This document shows, one piece after another, positions 1 to 12,962 of a stretch of DNA of 64,000 bases. The first letter of the stretch is position 1. Every line of letters begins with the position of its first letter. A program made the translations under genes and the position numbers. The notes under the pieces are model-generated. The model made no database searches. It was not told the DNA's origin and saw only the letters and a program-made list of their open reading frames with translations. Source of the DNA: Caenorhabditis elegans (taxonomy: Eukaryota > Nematoda > Chromadorea > Rhabditida > Rhabditidae); the NCBI RefSeq assembly GCF_000002985.6, contig NC_003279.8, positions 4,154,001 to 4,218,000 of the forward strand. Reading direction: 5' to 3'.

Positions 1-67
1 TGAAAGACAAAAAGTTAAACTTTTTCAAAATATACAGAAAAAGAAGGTTCTTAGTTCATGGCATCAT

Positions 68-404
68 TTACTTCTTTCCGGCAGTTGGGTATCCACCGGC
101 TGGTGCAGCGTAGGCTGGTGGTGGAGCTGCGTATGATGGTGGAGCAACTGGGTAGGCGGCTGGGCCGGCTCCAGCTGGACCAAGACCTCCTCCGCTGAAA
201 TTGTATATATTGAATGACAAGTTATCAGGTAAGAACAGACAAAAGTCTTTTGATTCTAGATCCCCAAGAAATCCCAACTTACCATGGGTTTCCGCAGCTT
301 GGCTGAGCCTGTGGGCAGCATCCACCACCTCCGGATCCTCCGAGGCAGGCGTTTCCAGATGCAACAAGTGCTGCGACAAAAGCAGAAGCAGAGAAGAATT
401 TCAT
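68..404 (-). CDS. Small secreted Gly/Pro/Ala/Tyr-rich protein, 82 aa
   Basis: Two exons on the minus strand (283-404 and 68-194) join in frame through a GTAAGT donor and a TTTCAG acceptor to give 82 residues. Residues 1-20 (MKFFSASAFVAALVASGNAC) read as a signal peptide. They are followed by a Gly-rich patch with paired cysteines (GGGGCC), then a low-complexity tail rich in Pro, Ala, Tyr and Gly, ending AGKK. Many short nematode secreted proteins of cuticle, gut or antimicrobial type look like this, but I do not recognise this one. It has no catalytic domain. Function is unknown; only secretion can be inferred. Confidence 0.7.
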
Positions 405-1593
405 GATGATTGAGATGTGTTGAAACCAAACTTGGTATGCCGAACTGATCCCATTTTGTTCATTTTATAGTATCCACTTTTGAGGCAGCGCAAGGGCGGG
501 ATCTACCACCTGCCGTTGGCATTCGATGGCCTTCAGCTTCATCTCCCAACGTCTTGATCTCGTTACCTGTTGTATTTTGAATGGGCGTTAGTATTCAAAA
601 GGAAAGGCGAGAGAAGAAAAAGAAGCCACTTGATTGAAAAACGGAGAGCGGCAGAGGGGTGCCACTTTTAGAAAGCAACCCGCTAAATGTATGCAAATTG
701 AACGAAATGAAAGAAATGTGACGCCTTTTTGTCATTTTGCCAATGACGACGTTTTTATCCGGATTTTGATTGGAATTTGGAATTTCTTGTCAAATTATTG
801 ACGAAAATTATTCCACATGTTTCAAGTATTTTTGATGCAAATGGACGAAAAGCGTATATAAATGTGCTTGGGATTTCAGAAATGTTGGAATAATTTTTGT
901 GATTGTGAGAAAAATTAAGAAATGCTTATGACAAAATTAGTTAGGTTTCAGGAAAAATTTTGAAAAAAAATCACAAGGCTATGAAATTTGAGCTAAAATA
1001 TTTTTAAAAGTCACGAATCTAGTATTATACTTTTACCCTTATACTTAAAAATGCTCCTCTAAATTGCTTTTTACAATAAATTTAGCGACATTTTTACCTA
1101 AAAAAAACGGATCTGAAGACATTTTGAGGTCCGTAATATTGCTCCAAGTAGATTTTGGCAGACTTAATGATTTCAAGTGTGTCTAATGGCAAACATTTTG
1201 GAGAATTCTTGGACTTTTTTATTTTTAGGAGCATCTTGAACTGGAAAAAAATCGTTCTGAAATTTTTTTCACTACAGTTTTATTACCCCCGAGTCAAATT
1301 GCTCCAAATTGCGGATATTTTCAGATTTTTTTTTTGATATTCTCAAGAATGCAAATTTATGAAACTTTTTTTAATCAAAAACTTTTTTCGACCAACTAGA
1401 TCAATGTTGGAAAATTAAAATTTCTTGAGAGCAATTCTTTGATGCAGTTTTTCAATTATTTATTTTACTTTTTTATAAACCAGAAAAAAAAACGTTTTTT
1501 CACTGATCTACACCAAAAACAATATATTCATACCTCATCACATTAATAAATCCTTTTTATTTTCCAATTTTCAAATAAAGATATTTTAAAAAT
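405..1593. other. Intergenic AT-rich stretch
   Basis: This holds the upstream region of the small secreted-protein gene and the downstream region of the galaxin-like gene, both on minus. It is AT-rich with homopolymer runs. I see no exon with splice sites and no clear repeat. Confidence 0.6.
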
Positions 1594-4500
1594 TTAACAA
1601 TTTTTATTCTTTCCCATTGAGTAGATTTTATCGTACGGATACTTGCAACATTGTTTGGTTTTGTCGTATTGCTGAAAATAAAGACGGTTATCTTATCAAC
1701 TGATAATCAATTAACACTCGAGTACTAACACTCATAAAATCCAATAAAACAAACCGTATCGATAAATTTGCCATTTTCTCTTCGAAGATAACAACATGCT
1801 CGGACAGTCGATGCCTTTTCTAGTGGACCGTCACAGCAAACATGAGTTGAAGAGTGATACGGACGGGATGATGTTCCATTGTTTAGTTGGCAACAGGAAT
1901 TGAATTCCGTAGAGTCAAATACAGAATTTCCGCAGCAAATTTGCTGAACTCCACCGTCATACGTGGCATTTCCGCAGCAAATATCATCTGGTGTGGATTT
2001 TCTACAAGAGAAACATTCAAGAAAGGGTTTTTGATCAATTGCCAAATTTTTGATAGCTTGACAAAACTACAACACCAATTTTTGGTAAATTTCTCATGTT
2101 TTGGTGAATTTCCAAATTTTTGGTAATTTGCCTAATGTATCGAGAAGGCCTCAATAGAAGGCAAGCACATATTTATACCTGCTTGAATACGCCTGCCTGG
2201 CAGCCTATGTCTGCATTCTGGAAAATTTTGTTTGTTCGCGTGAAAATTTACGTATGGAAATTCCATTGATAAATGAAAAAGGACCAAGCAAAGTGCGCAC
2301 TGAATCGATTTTTTTAAAATTCTGTATTTCAATTTGGTTGAGACAGTCTCCAATGAACCAGACAAATAGCTCTGGAAGATCAGCTTGAAAAATTTTTGGA
2401 AATAGATTCTAGTTCTTTTCTAAAGTACTGGAAAATATTATAAACTTTTTCTCGGTTTGTCGTTTTGAAGGTCGTGGAGAAATTCACCGACTTACTTCAG
2501 TTAAAATATTTTCAACTGCAAATTTAAATTTTTGACTTTTAAACCAAATCCGAGGCAACTTCTATATACACATGTAAATTCGGTGTATGTAACTTTAGCG
2601 GTTTTCATGAAAAAAGTGGGTAGCCTTGCAAACATTACAACTTTTTTAAAGACCCATACTAAACCGATTCTTGACAGTTTAGGTGTTTAAAATTTCAATC
2701 GAATTGTATTATTCAACGTGATGATCGCATGTAGATTAAATCTAAAAGATCACACAGGTGGGTAAATGAAACTTTTTCAAGTTAATGGGAATTAGTAGAA
2801 AAAGCTAGGGCTTTCTAATAGTTTTGCGTCTTTGAAGAGCAACCATTTATCTTATGAAAACCTAGACTTGTGAAGATTTTGATAAACTATGGATCGAAAA
2901 AAGCCGAATGGAACAAGTGAACAAACTCAATTTTTTAAGAAATAGTTGGCTCATAGTTCTCGGGAGTGGTAATTTGTTTGATGAAAAATTTATTTTTTGG
3001 GTTTTTTTTGAGACAAAAAACTAAAAAACTGTTCGTAATTTTCAAAAAAAAATTGTTTAATATTTGGTCCATATTATGTTTTGAATTTGAGGGTAGCTTG
3101 CCTCCTAGGCAGGCAGGCAAATATTTATTTCAGAGAATGTTTCATTTTCCTAACCGCCTTGTATCAAACAAGTTTTCTTCCGTTCCAATTACCATTCGTG
3201 ACGTGGCACGTACTGTCATATATTATTACAACATAAGGTTTTGTCTGAAATTACTCATCGGTACGGGATACACGGTATTACACATATCCCATCCTTTTTT
3301 ACAACCATCTACAATAATTTCTCTATCCCTCTCTTTCAATGCCTCATTGTGTTCAGCTACTAATGTTTTGTGTGGCATGATGCCCGTGAATGAGGCATCA
3401 ACCTCGAAACGAACGAGATTTCGACCGTTTTACGGCACGCCGTGACAACGACAGCCGTTAAATGAGGCTGGGAAAACGTGGTGTTGGTTTTTTTTACTGA
3501 AAAAACTCACACAGATAATGTCCGATCACAACACAAGAAAGTTGTATCCTTTTGGAAATAGACATCCTTACCGCAGCAATCACCTCCAATTATGTTATGA
3601 ATCTGGAAAGATTGGAGAGATCGAAAAACACTACGATGACATAATTTACACGCGCGGCTTTTTTGTATCTAGATTCATCTCAAAAGTGATAAATAGCCAT
3701 GTTAGAGGGGGTGGGTAGGAGGTAGCAAGTTTTGAAAGGTGATAAAAGATCAAATTCCGGAGAAGATGTGGCTTTTATATTCACTACTGGAAAGTGACAA
3801 GAAATAAGTGACAAAAAACAAAAAAAATAAAATAGGAAATTTTTGGCAAACGGTAAAGGCAGAATTTGTATTTTAGTAAAAACTTTTTAAGTTTCAGGCG
3901 AATTGAGTTTTTCAACTTTTGTTGAAAATTTTGAAAACTTATTTTGGACTGCAAAACTAAACCCATCCTATGGATTTATTGGTAATTTTTTTTTAATGTG
4001 AATAAATTCAGAATTTGTGTTTTTTTTTCAATAAAAAGTTTCTCGGACATATCTAAATTTTTCCGTGCCCACAAACCAATGTCCATCTTGCAATTTCCCC
4101 CTTGCTAACGTACCACCCCTCCACAACAAGTTTGATCGAGGCGAAGAGGTTGTGTATCGCAACACGAATGAGCCATGACACCGCCTGAAACAATGCTGAT
4201 TAAATGGCATTATTTATTTATACGCATTAGCGGTAACAGAGATAAGAGACCTAACCTCTGTCCCGATTGTGTACGTTTTCATCGCAACACAATTGACTCG
4301 ATGTATTGTATACGTGGCTGCCACAACAAGCCACACCGATAAGGTCTCGATGTTCGGAATACGATGTACAGTTTTCAGATTTGGTTCCAACTTGACAGCA
4401 TAGACGGAACTCTGAAAATATATTATTTTTGTCGGTAAGAAAGTGGCTGTGAGCTCTCATGGAAATCCTGTGAATTGGAAAATTGGAAAAAATCCGCAAA

Positions 4501-4698
4501 GTCTACTACTTTTTAACTGTTTATATTAATTTTAATTGTATAAACATAGAGAAAAATCTGATAACTTTTGGGTGGAATCCGAAAATTGTTTTGAAAAAAG
4601 TCAAAAAAAATCTTACCTGTTTTTGAGATTGGCGCCACAGAACTAAATACTAATGATAAAATAATAAACCCAGTCAAAAAATAACAAGAAATAGTCAT
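1594..4698 (-). CDS. Secreted galaxin-like cysteine-pair protein, 241 aa, 6 exons
   Basis: Six minus-strand exons join in frame: 4617-4698, 4256-4411, 4114-4184, 3511-3602, 1755-2001 and 1594-1671. Residues 1-22 form a signal peptide. The rest carries repeated CC and CCG motifs spaced about 15-25 residues apart (FRLCCQ, VACCGS, LCCDE, HSCCDT, QTCCGG, GDCCGK, LCCDR, ICCGN, SCCQL, VCCDG, RACCY, QCCKY). This is the pattern of galaxin-repeat proteins, known from coral organic matrix and common as secreted proteins in nematodes. The 85-111 bp cysteine exons are easily missed; the one at 3511-3602 sits alone between introns of 1,509 and 511 bp. I infer an extracellular, disulfide-rich structural protein. 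No enzyme motif is visible. Confidence 0.75.
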
Positions 4699-5096
4699 AT
4701 TATAGTACAGATATATCTATCACCTAGAATAAAGGGTCAACATTTGAGAGGGACTGGTCAGGAGACTGCGCGGGCAGGTGAGCTAACAGAAAATTGTTGG
4801 CGGGATATTTGGGAAACAGAGGGATGCGTGGATTGATTTTTTTACTCCGAAATTTCATGTTACAGTATTTTATTAACAGCGTTGAATTTTTATAAAGCTG
4901 TGACCAAATTGAAATTTGATTTTAAAAATTTAGATTTTCAACTTCGTTTGTCAATATTTTGAAACGTTTACTATACAACAATCTTCCCTCCGTTTGTAAA
5001 CTGAATAAAATCATTATAATTTATTTGATTTATTAAATTCAAAAAACAATATAATATCAGTTGGCACATAATTACTTTAAAAATAATTATCTAAAA
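4699..5096. other. Intergenic gap between galaxin-like gene and inx-15
   Basis: This is the upstream region of the galaxin-like gene and the 3' flank of inx-15, both on minus. It is AT-rich. I see no gene or repeat here. Confidence 0.6.
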
Positions 5097-7110
5097 TTAT
5101 TGAGATTTTTCTGAAAGCTTTTGGAATAACATGTCGACTACATTCTGACACACATTATCTCCGGCATTCTTGGCAATTAAGTGTAACACTACGACAATGT
5201 CTGGATTGATGGAAAGAACTCGATTGTAGTCGTTCTGAAATTAAATTAAATTTTCTAAATAATTTTGGATTTAAAATTACCGAGTAAGTGCCATCAGGTC
5301 GTTCCACAAGGGGAACTTTTTCTTCTCCATGTCCACCGTCAGTTAAAGTATGACCACCTGCGCTGAGCATTCGTCTTACAAATTCTTTTCTAGACGAAGC
5401 ATGGAAGAAATGTTGGAAAGACGTGAAGAGATTCCAGACGGTAAGGAAGAACAATGCAATGATCCAGTAGAAGAGTGCAAGGAATACTTTCTCATTTAGC
5501 ATATTCATTGAAAGAACACATTGGACACTGTACTTTTGGATACTTCCCTTCTTGCGAATCTGAAGATTTATCCATAAAGGTTTGATTAGAGAAGAATTGT
5601 TCTGCGCTAACCTCAAAATCACACATTGTTTGTCTTGGGAAGATTCCGTTAGCGATCCAGTTGCTTCCGAATCCAACACGGAGACCTGCAAAATTGTTTT
5701 ATTTTTTTTTTAATTCTTACTATGTTTTAATAAGATTGATAAATTCTAATTTGATTGTGAATTTTCGAATATTATGGTTTTTTTTTCAATTTTTCGCTTT
5801 CTCGAGAATACCCTTGATCGGAAATTTCGGAAATTTTGAAATTTTGCACCATTTAAGTTCTGAATGTTGTATAAAGATAATTTTTATTGATGTTGGAAAG
5901 TTTTAAAAGTCCTTAAAAACAGCCAAAAACAGGCATGAAAAGTAATTTATAAAATACTTCATATTTTTACTTTAATTTTTGAATTTTGGTTTTTTTTGAA
6001 TAATTTTAAATGAATCTTGGAATTTTGATTTTTTTTTTGAACTTTGTGGGTTCTTTTGAACAAAAAATGTTGTTCAAGAAGACAAACGCGGCATTTTTTA
6101 AAAATCCAAATAAAGTTGATTACAAATGCTGGCTAGTTATATCCCCCAGCTTCAGATTAATCTTTAAAAAAAAAAAAAACTTACTTATAAAGTCATCCAA
6201 ATCGAACCCGAGGAAGAAATGAATCAGGAACATTTGTGCAATAAGATTTACCAGAAACAGGAATTTTGTGAGGATATAATTGAAAGAAACCCAATTTCTT
6301 CCAATAATATTTGGAATCAATGGAATCGGACTTTTTCTTCCTTGTCGATCAATATACTTCTTCAAGTGACTTGCAATCTTTTCAATTCCAGCATTTCGCT
6401 TTCCCACATCAGTTTTATCCAAGTTACATGCAACATCTACTACGGCTTTTACTTGAAGCCCCGACCACCAATTGACAGTACTCCAGTACAAATATGGAAG
6501 GTAGAAGAGGAAGGCGAGGAAGACCAGGATAAATTGAACCCACTGGTAATATGAAAGTTCCTTTTCTTCTCGATAACGCTCTGGTGGCATATTAGGGTCT
6601 TCTAGAGGGACGTAGTAGGTATTTTCAATCAGACAGTAGTCTGTTGTGTATTCATTCCATCCGCCTTTAAACTCAGCAGGTGTCCAGCAGGAAATGGCTC
6701 TGCCAAAGTACGTCTGAAAATAAGTCATATATTGTTTGATATCAATTATTCAATTAATTAATTAATGGTGAATTTACTTTTTTTAACGACTGGCTTTCAG
6801 GTACACCAAATATTTGGTCAGTTGAAATTTGTTTTCTTTGCGTAAATAAGATATTTAAGGGAAATTATGGTTGTAGGCACGTAGGTAGGCATTTATTTGC
6901 CTGCGGGGTGTACTTACATGAAACTTGACATTGAAGAGCTACTATTTGAAATAAGTGTCATTAGAATGAAGATTAACTTACATGATACCCAATCACCAAT
7001 GCAGAAAGAGCAAAAACGTATGCACTGTACTGAAAGTTGAGGCGATCAATGAAATCATCCTCGTGCCTTTGGACCGTATACTGTGTGACTAAATTGACTA
7101 CAAATTCCAT
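5097..7110 (-). CDS. inx-15: Innexin gap-junction channel subunit, 382 aa
   Basis: Five minus-strand exons (6982-7110, 6185-6713, 5612-5685, 5281-5559, 5097-5234) give 382 residues. Innexin hallmarks are visible: the YYQW motif opening the second membrane span (here SYYQWVQF), first-loop cysteines within SCWTPAEF and DYCLIENTYY, second-loop FPRQTMCDFE, then QCVLSMNMLNEK before the fourth span. Innexins form invertebrate gap junctions and hemichannels in the plasma membrane. An acceptor (CTTCAG) three bases before the ATG suggests trans-splicing. The intron found after YYQ in both neighbours is absent here. The name is by position: three innexins lie together in R12E2, and I recall inx-15 as 382 aa and intestinal. 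The family is certain and the symbol likely. Confidence 0.9.
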
Positions 7111-8056
7111 TACCTGAAGATATTCAAATTTTGTATCTATAGAGTAAATGAAGGGAATGAAGCAAGAGCACCTAACATTATTATTACAAGTGCACACACA
7201 TACAGTTTCCTTATCAATTTCTGTTTAAGACAAAGTGACTCAGTGATAGAGTGTGTGGGTTGTAGAGAATTGGAGATAAAAATTAAATGCCAAAGAGCTG
7301 GAATACTGAAGTTATCAGTTGGGAGGGAGAGTGTCTCTGGTATGCCAAGAGGAAAAACTTCACTACAGTTATTTCTTCGTTTGGAACCAATTTACTTTAT
7401 ATTTTGTGTTTCAAGTTTTTTAAAAAACCTTTTTGAATAAGAAACTGTAAATTAAACTCTAAAAATTAATTACACAATATTTAAAATGCGCTTTTGAAAT
7501 AATCTAAAAAGCTTTAAACTACTTTTTGATGTAGTCAAGTAAAATATTTCAGAAAAAATTTACCACTTTTTCGGAAAAAAATTTCAATTTTGTTTTAAAG
7601 TTTCTTTATTTTTTCCAAAAAAAATAATGCAGGTCCTTTTGTCTGCCTATCGCCTATTTTTGAGTTCCGCACTGTGCAGATTCATCAATGTTTTATATTC
7701 GGTAAATTGATTCACTTAAAACATTTTATAAATATTCTTAGGTTTTCTGTTAAAACTGAATATTTTGTTGATTAAAATCAAAAAATCAGAAACTACTTTT
7801 AAACTCCTCCTGGAGGAAAAGAACAAACATGGAGCGAAAATACCATTAAAACTTTTTGTTCTCTATTCAAACTGTTGACTCAGAATTGGTAAACTACTAA
7901 AATTGTTTTGACTCACACTTCAACGTCTCAGGCAGTCCCTTAATAGTTTCTTATCACTTTCTTCTCTAATTAGTGTCCTTTTGTGCGTGGTACCACACAC
8001 TTTCTTATCACTTTTTATGTTTCATATATCTATATTTAATTTCAGGGTACACCAAA
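7111..8056. promoter_or_regulatory. Divergent intergenic region between inx-15 and inx-16
   Basis: About 0.95 kb separates the two innexin starts, which point away from each other, so it must hold both promoters unless they are shared. It is AT-rich. A TTTCAG acceptor at about 8040-8045, 11 bp before the inx-16 ATG, is a likely spliced-leader addition site. I could not pick out a convincing single transcription-factor site. Confidence 0.45.
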
Positions 8057-10418
8057 ATGTCTATGTTAGGGAACATAAAAACCTATGCGCAGACGGTCAC
8101 AAGTCTGTCGGATAATGATGATACCTCTATTGACAGGTTAGTTTTCAAGATCTAGATTTTAACATGGCCGAGATTTTATTCTGAAAGCAACCGAATTTTC
8201 TTTTTGTCAGTCACCTTGTAAAAATCAAGAAAATTCTGTGGAAAGTTTGAAAAAAACAAAAAAAAAGAAAAAAAAAGAGAAAAGAGATTCCGTGCGTGAT
8301 TTGGCTCCGCCCTTTTCTTGACTGTGAATAGTCATGCTTCAGAACTATCTGACTTCAAAATTGTAGTGAATACCTGGGCCACTTCTTCATTCGTAATTTT
8401 TCAGATTAAACTACGTAGTCACCACTTCCATTCTCATCGCTTTTTCTCTTCTCCTGTTCGCCAAAAACTATGTGGGAGAACCAATGCAATGCTGGACTCC
8501 AAATCAGTTTGCCGGTGGATGGGAGAGTTTTGCGGAATCCTATTGCTTCATTGAGAATACATATTTTGTGCCGATGCAAGACTCGAATCTTCCAGCTGCT
8601 GAAACAAGAGAAGGCAGAGAAATGATTTATTATCAGGTTGGTTGAAGGAATAATTTTTTTGAAATACTTATAATTTCACTATGACAAAATGCTCTATATT
8701 TCTGCTAGTATCCTTCAGTACTGAGCGCCCTAGAAGCAGCACTACAGTTCTTTTAAAACAGTACCCCTACAGTATATCTACAGTAACCTTAGAAAGCGCC
8801 TAGTGATTATACAGTACCTACAGTATCCATTTTTGGATACCCAAGGATCCGAAACTCACATACAACACCCTACCCCTGGTCATACTTATTCCATACTTTA
8901 CTGGTCATACTTTAGTCAAGCTATTGCCGTATCGACCGTAAATATAAAAACAGCAGCATCTAATTTTTGACTCAAATATTTTTCAGTTCTATTTCTCGCA
9001 AAAAATTGTTCCCAAATTTCTGTCTCCCCTTTATTTTAAACTACTTCGAAAATGCGCCAATTTTAAATTCATTTATTTTTCAGTGGGTACCATTCCTCCT
9101 GGTAATCCAAGCTTTGTTCTTCTGTGTACCAAGAGCTTTTTGGATTATCTACCCATCATACAGTGGTCTCACAATTGCTGATATGATCACTGCTGCAAGA
9201 CAGAATGGAAAACAATTGGAGGGTGCAGATGAAGCATTAGAGCAAGTTGCAATGATAAATTGGCGGACTGAACAACAGAAAGGACATGGATCGCGAATTT
9301 TCAATTGTTACCTGGTCATGAAGTTGCTGATTCTTCTCAACATTGTTCTACAGTTCTTCCTGCTCAACTCATTTTTAAACACTGCTTACACATTTTGGGG
9401 ATGGGGAATCTTTTGGGATATGGTAAATGGAAGGCATTGGCAAGAGAGTGGGCACTTTCCAAGAGTATCATTCTGCGATATTAATGTGAGAGAACTTGGA
9501 AACATTCATCATTGGAGTCTTCAATGTGTTCTGATGGTTAATATGTTCAATGAAAAGATCTTCATTTTCTTGTGGTTCTGGTTCGCATTTTTGCTTGTCG
9601 CCACTGCAGGAGATTTTGTTATTTGGGTTTGGAGACGATTTGACAGCAATTCGAAACTTGGATTTATCTTGGATCTTTTGGTAAGTTCGAAGAAACATAA
9701 TAAGAGTTGAGACAAATGAGTAGTGTTAGGTTGCTCATGATCTTATTTGGCAAAAAATCATTGTATTTTTAAATTATTTCCCGCCGACCAAAAAAACTGG
9801 TGATATCGGGAATTCCTAGAATTATAAACGCTTGAAGCTTGAAAGCTTTATTTTTCTGCTTGACGTACTTGAAAATTTTTGAGAATTTTTACTTAAAATC
9901 CATTCAAGGATATCTGGAGAAAAACCTAAAATTTTATTTGAATATTGGGTTTCAAGAAAACTTTTTAGATTGAAAAATGTAGTGGAGAATTTACCTAATC
10001 CGGAAGCAGTGTAATTTTTAAAAACTTTTTTCGACAAAAGCTTGACACCTTGAAAAGTTTGATCTTGAAAATCTGATATTGGTGCTGGCCGAGTTTTCGC
10101 ATTTTTAGGCCATTTCGAGAAAGCCTTGCCAAAATTACAATAATTACAGAACCAAGAAGGAATTGATCATTCTCCACAGAAAGCCAGTGAGCTGTACAAA
10201 AACGTGCTTCGTGATGACGGAGTTCTGTTCCTCCGGCTCCTCGATTCGAATAGCGGACGACTGAACTCGGAAGAGCTTATGAAGAAAATTTATAATATTT
10301 CAGTTGGCCGTGAGTCTTTCTCTCCGTCTCCGTCTCCCTCTCCCTTCACTAACTTGTTCCTTTTTCAGATGCAACTGATTTGAATACACCTATTGAAGAA
10401 CATGCAACTAGTGAGTGA
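8057..10418 (+). CDS. inx-16: Innexin gap-junction channel subunit, 372 aa
   Basis: Five exons (8057-8136, 8405-8636, 9084-9680, 10150-10309, 10369-10418) join in frame to 372 residues. Motifs are the first-loop cysteines in QCWTPNQFAGG and SYCFIENTYF, then MIYYQWVPF at the second span, FPRVSFCDINVREL in the second loop, and SLQCVLMVNMFNEKIF before the last span. It has four hydrophobic spans and a cytoplasmic tail of about 80 residues ending IEEHATSE. The exon breaks in the first loop match those of the next gene, so the pair arose by tandem duplication. By position and length this is inx-16, known to act in intestinal cell coupling and the calcium wave of defecation. The symbol is from memory of the locus. 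Confidence 0.92.
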
Positions 10419-11134
10419 AGGGAGGTAAGCTGGAGAGGGAGGGAAGGGGAAATATTGAAGTTATTACCAAAATTTCTAACACTTTTTGTATGTTTTTGTG
10501 CTTCGACTCACCTAAATTGTCTTAATGACTTTTCACGGCCTGGGCCTGGGCAGGCATGAGGTACTCTCTGCCAACTGAAATAAAGTTTAGAAGCAACTGA
10601 CCTGAATCACAGTGAGATCATGGGTTTGGAAGAGTTTATGGAAAATTATCCAAGTGATTCTTGATTTTTGAGTTTTTAAGATTTTTCTTTGAAAATTTCC
10701 AATTTCAGCTCACGCTCCACATGCTTCAGTCGAGGGAGATTCAAGTTAACATTGCTCATAGTTTTATTGGAATTTTTTTTGTTTTTTTCAAAGACCTCAA
10801 GTTTAACTGCTCATATCTTAATGGTTGTTGGTTTTAGGAAAAATATTTCAGCTGACAAGATATTTATTAAGTTGATCACTTTAACTTTACAGTTTAAAAA
10901 TTGGAAATATTTTTGAGACCTGCCGAGATATGAATTGTCAAAGTTGATAGGGTGCATTAAACTGTATTTGTTGTGATTAATATTTTATTTATAAACCAAT
11001 TTCCTAATAAATTTGGAAATAATTGTTCAACTTAATTTATATTGTTGTGCTCAAAATTGGATCTACTCCATTCAAATATCTTTTCTTGTTTTTTTTATCC
11101 TTTTCTGCCTTTTTCAACATTTTAAACTCTTCAG
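10419..11134. other. Gap between inx-16 and inx-17
   Basis: About 0.7 kb of mostly AT-rich DNA with a purine-rich patch just after the inx-16 stop. It is long for operon spacing, though the inx-17 ATG directly follows an acceptor (CTTCAG at about 11129-11134), so trans-splicing is likely. I see no further gene. Confidence 0.5.
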
Positions 11135-12962
11135 ATGAAGATCGATACTGGGTTTTACTCCAAAACCATCACACCTACTTATGACTCTGATGCAATTGAT
11201 AGGTGGGTTAATTTGTGTGGCCTAGAAATAAAGAAAACTCGGTCATTGATTTATCGGAAATTTCCAAAAACTTTCTATCACCAAATTTAGTTCAGAGAAA
11301 CACTTTTCAAATATTTTCAGGCTTCGCTACTACTTCACAGTATTTCTATTAACTTCAAGTGCCTTTTTTATAATGGCAAAACAATATGTTGGACAAAGCA
11401 TCCAATGCTGGGCTCCGAAACAATTTAAAGGTGGATGGGAAGAATATGCAGAATCATATTGTCTAATTGAGAATACATATTATGTACATATGAATAATTC
11501 AAATCTACCAGGACCAGCTATCCGGGAAAACAAAGAACTGAAATATTATCAGGTAATCAGAAATTTTAATTCTTCCACTTAAATCTAAAAATTCAGTGGG
11601 TCCCGTTCATCCTCTTTGGATTGGCAGTGGTAATTTATATTCCAAGAGTTATTTGGAATGCTCTTCAATCTCTAATTGGTATCAATATCTCCATAGTAAC
11701 ATCGAATCTTAGAAAAGTTGCAAAAAGTGGATTTACATCAGAAAATCCGGATATTGAGAAGAAGAAAAAAGAGATGCAGTGTAAAAAGAAGGCGACGAGT
11801 CGGCAAGGTAGGCATAGGCGACTATCTACCGCCTACTTTCTGAGTTTTTTTTTGCTGAATTTCAGTTGACGGTGAATTCTGGGGATCACGCCTAACCACT
11901 TGCATATTGGCAACAAAATTTCTGGCAACAATCTTGATATTTATCTCAATGGGATTTTTGGATTATTTCATGGGATTGGGTCCGATGTATGGATGGACAA
12001 TTACAAAAGATATATTACAAGGACGACAATGGCAAGAGAGTGGCTCATTTCCGAGAGTAACTTTCTGTGATTTTCAAGTTCGAGAACTTGGTTATGTCAA
12101 TAATTGGTCACTTCAGTGTGTTTTAATGGTGAATATACGAAATTTTAACTCCTGAAAACGGACAAAAAACGAAATTTTGCTATTTTTGGTCTCGACACGA
12201 CATAATTGACGTGGTGTCAGGGTGTCTTATGTCGGTTTGATGAACGATCTACGAGATCTACGAGAATTGCGGAAATTCAGACGCAGAGTTCTCAAACTGA
12301 TTTTTGAATAAAAATTCCCGCATTTTTTGTAGAACAAACTGTATTGGGACAGCCTGACACCACGAGAAAATATTGTTAAATGCTTAAAAATACGCGTCTT
12401 TACTGTGATTTCAAGCTCTCACAGCTTCCAAGTTTTCATCGAATTTTCAGATACTAAATAAATACTTACGATTTTTTTAAAGAAAAATTTGAAGAAAATT
12501 GCAAAAGAACGAAGTTGGGATACACTACTGTAGTCTGTACTTTAATCAGTGTCAATCGTGTCACATTCCAATTAAAAATATATATTACAGGGTCTCGCCA
12601 CGTTTTCAAAACTTTTCGTGATGAGACCTCATTGAAACAATTTTTAGGTGAACATGTTCAATGAGAAGCTGTTCATTGCGCTTTGGTGGTGGTACGCACT
12701 TTTGGCGATTCTCTCGATTTTCGACATTTTCCGAGTGTTATTCCGATTTACAATCCATCATCAAATCTCTTTCATCACGAGAATTCTGGCATGTACAGGT
12801 GATTCTGCGATCAGTGCAACAGAAGTTGGAGAGTTTAATCGAAAAGTGTTACGAATCGATGGAATCAACTTGACACATTTGGTTTATGCGAATGCTACGA
12901 TTTTTGAAGCCGCTGATTTTGTGAGGCCTATGTGGGAGCAGTTTAAAGAAAACCAGAATTAA
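11135..12962 (+). CDS. inx-17: Innexin gap-junction channel subunit, 362 aa
   Basis: Exons 11135-11202, 11321-11552, 11597-11807, 11866-12128 and 12648-12962 give 362 residues. The second exon is 232 bp, the same length and phase as in inx-16. Motifs are IQCWAPKQFKGGW, SYCLIENTYY, LKYYQWVPF, FPRVTFCDFQVREL and SLQCVLMVNMFNEKLF. The final intron (12129-12647, 519 bp) splits the VLM and VNM codons and carries a fold-back sequence. A polyadenylation signal AATAAA lies at 13039-13044. By gene order and length this is inx-17; membership of the innexin family is beyond doubt. Confidence 0.92.
12211..12365. repeat. Short fold-back element in last inx-17 intron
   Basis: The sequence GTGGTGTCAGGGTGTC near 12213 is nearly the reverse complement of GACAGCCTGACACCAC near 12348. 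It lies between stretches that resemble the GGTCTCGACACG ends of other fold-back repeats in this window. It is probably a degenerate non-autonomous element. Confidence 0.5.

Noticed and set aside
2132-2365. Minus-strand frame between galaxin-like exons
   Set aside because: It lacks the Cys pairs of the gene and no acceptor or donor joins it in phase.
10689-10916. Plus-strand frame between inx-16 and inx-17
   Set aside because: Short AT-rich frame with Phe/Leu bias typical of chance frames; no family signal.
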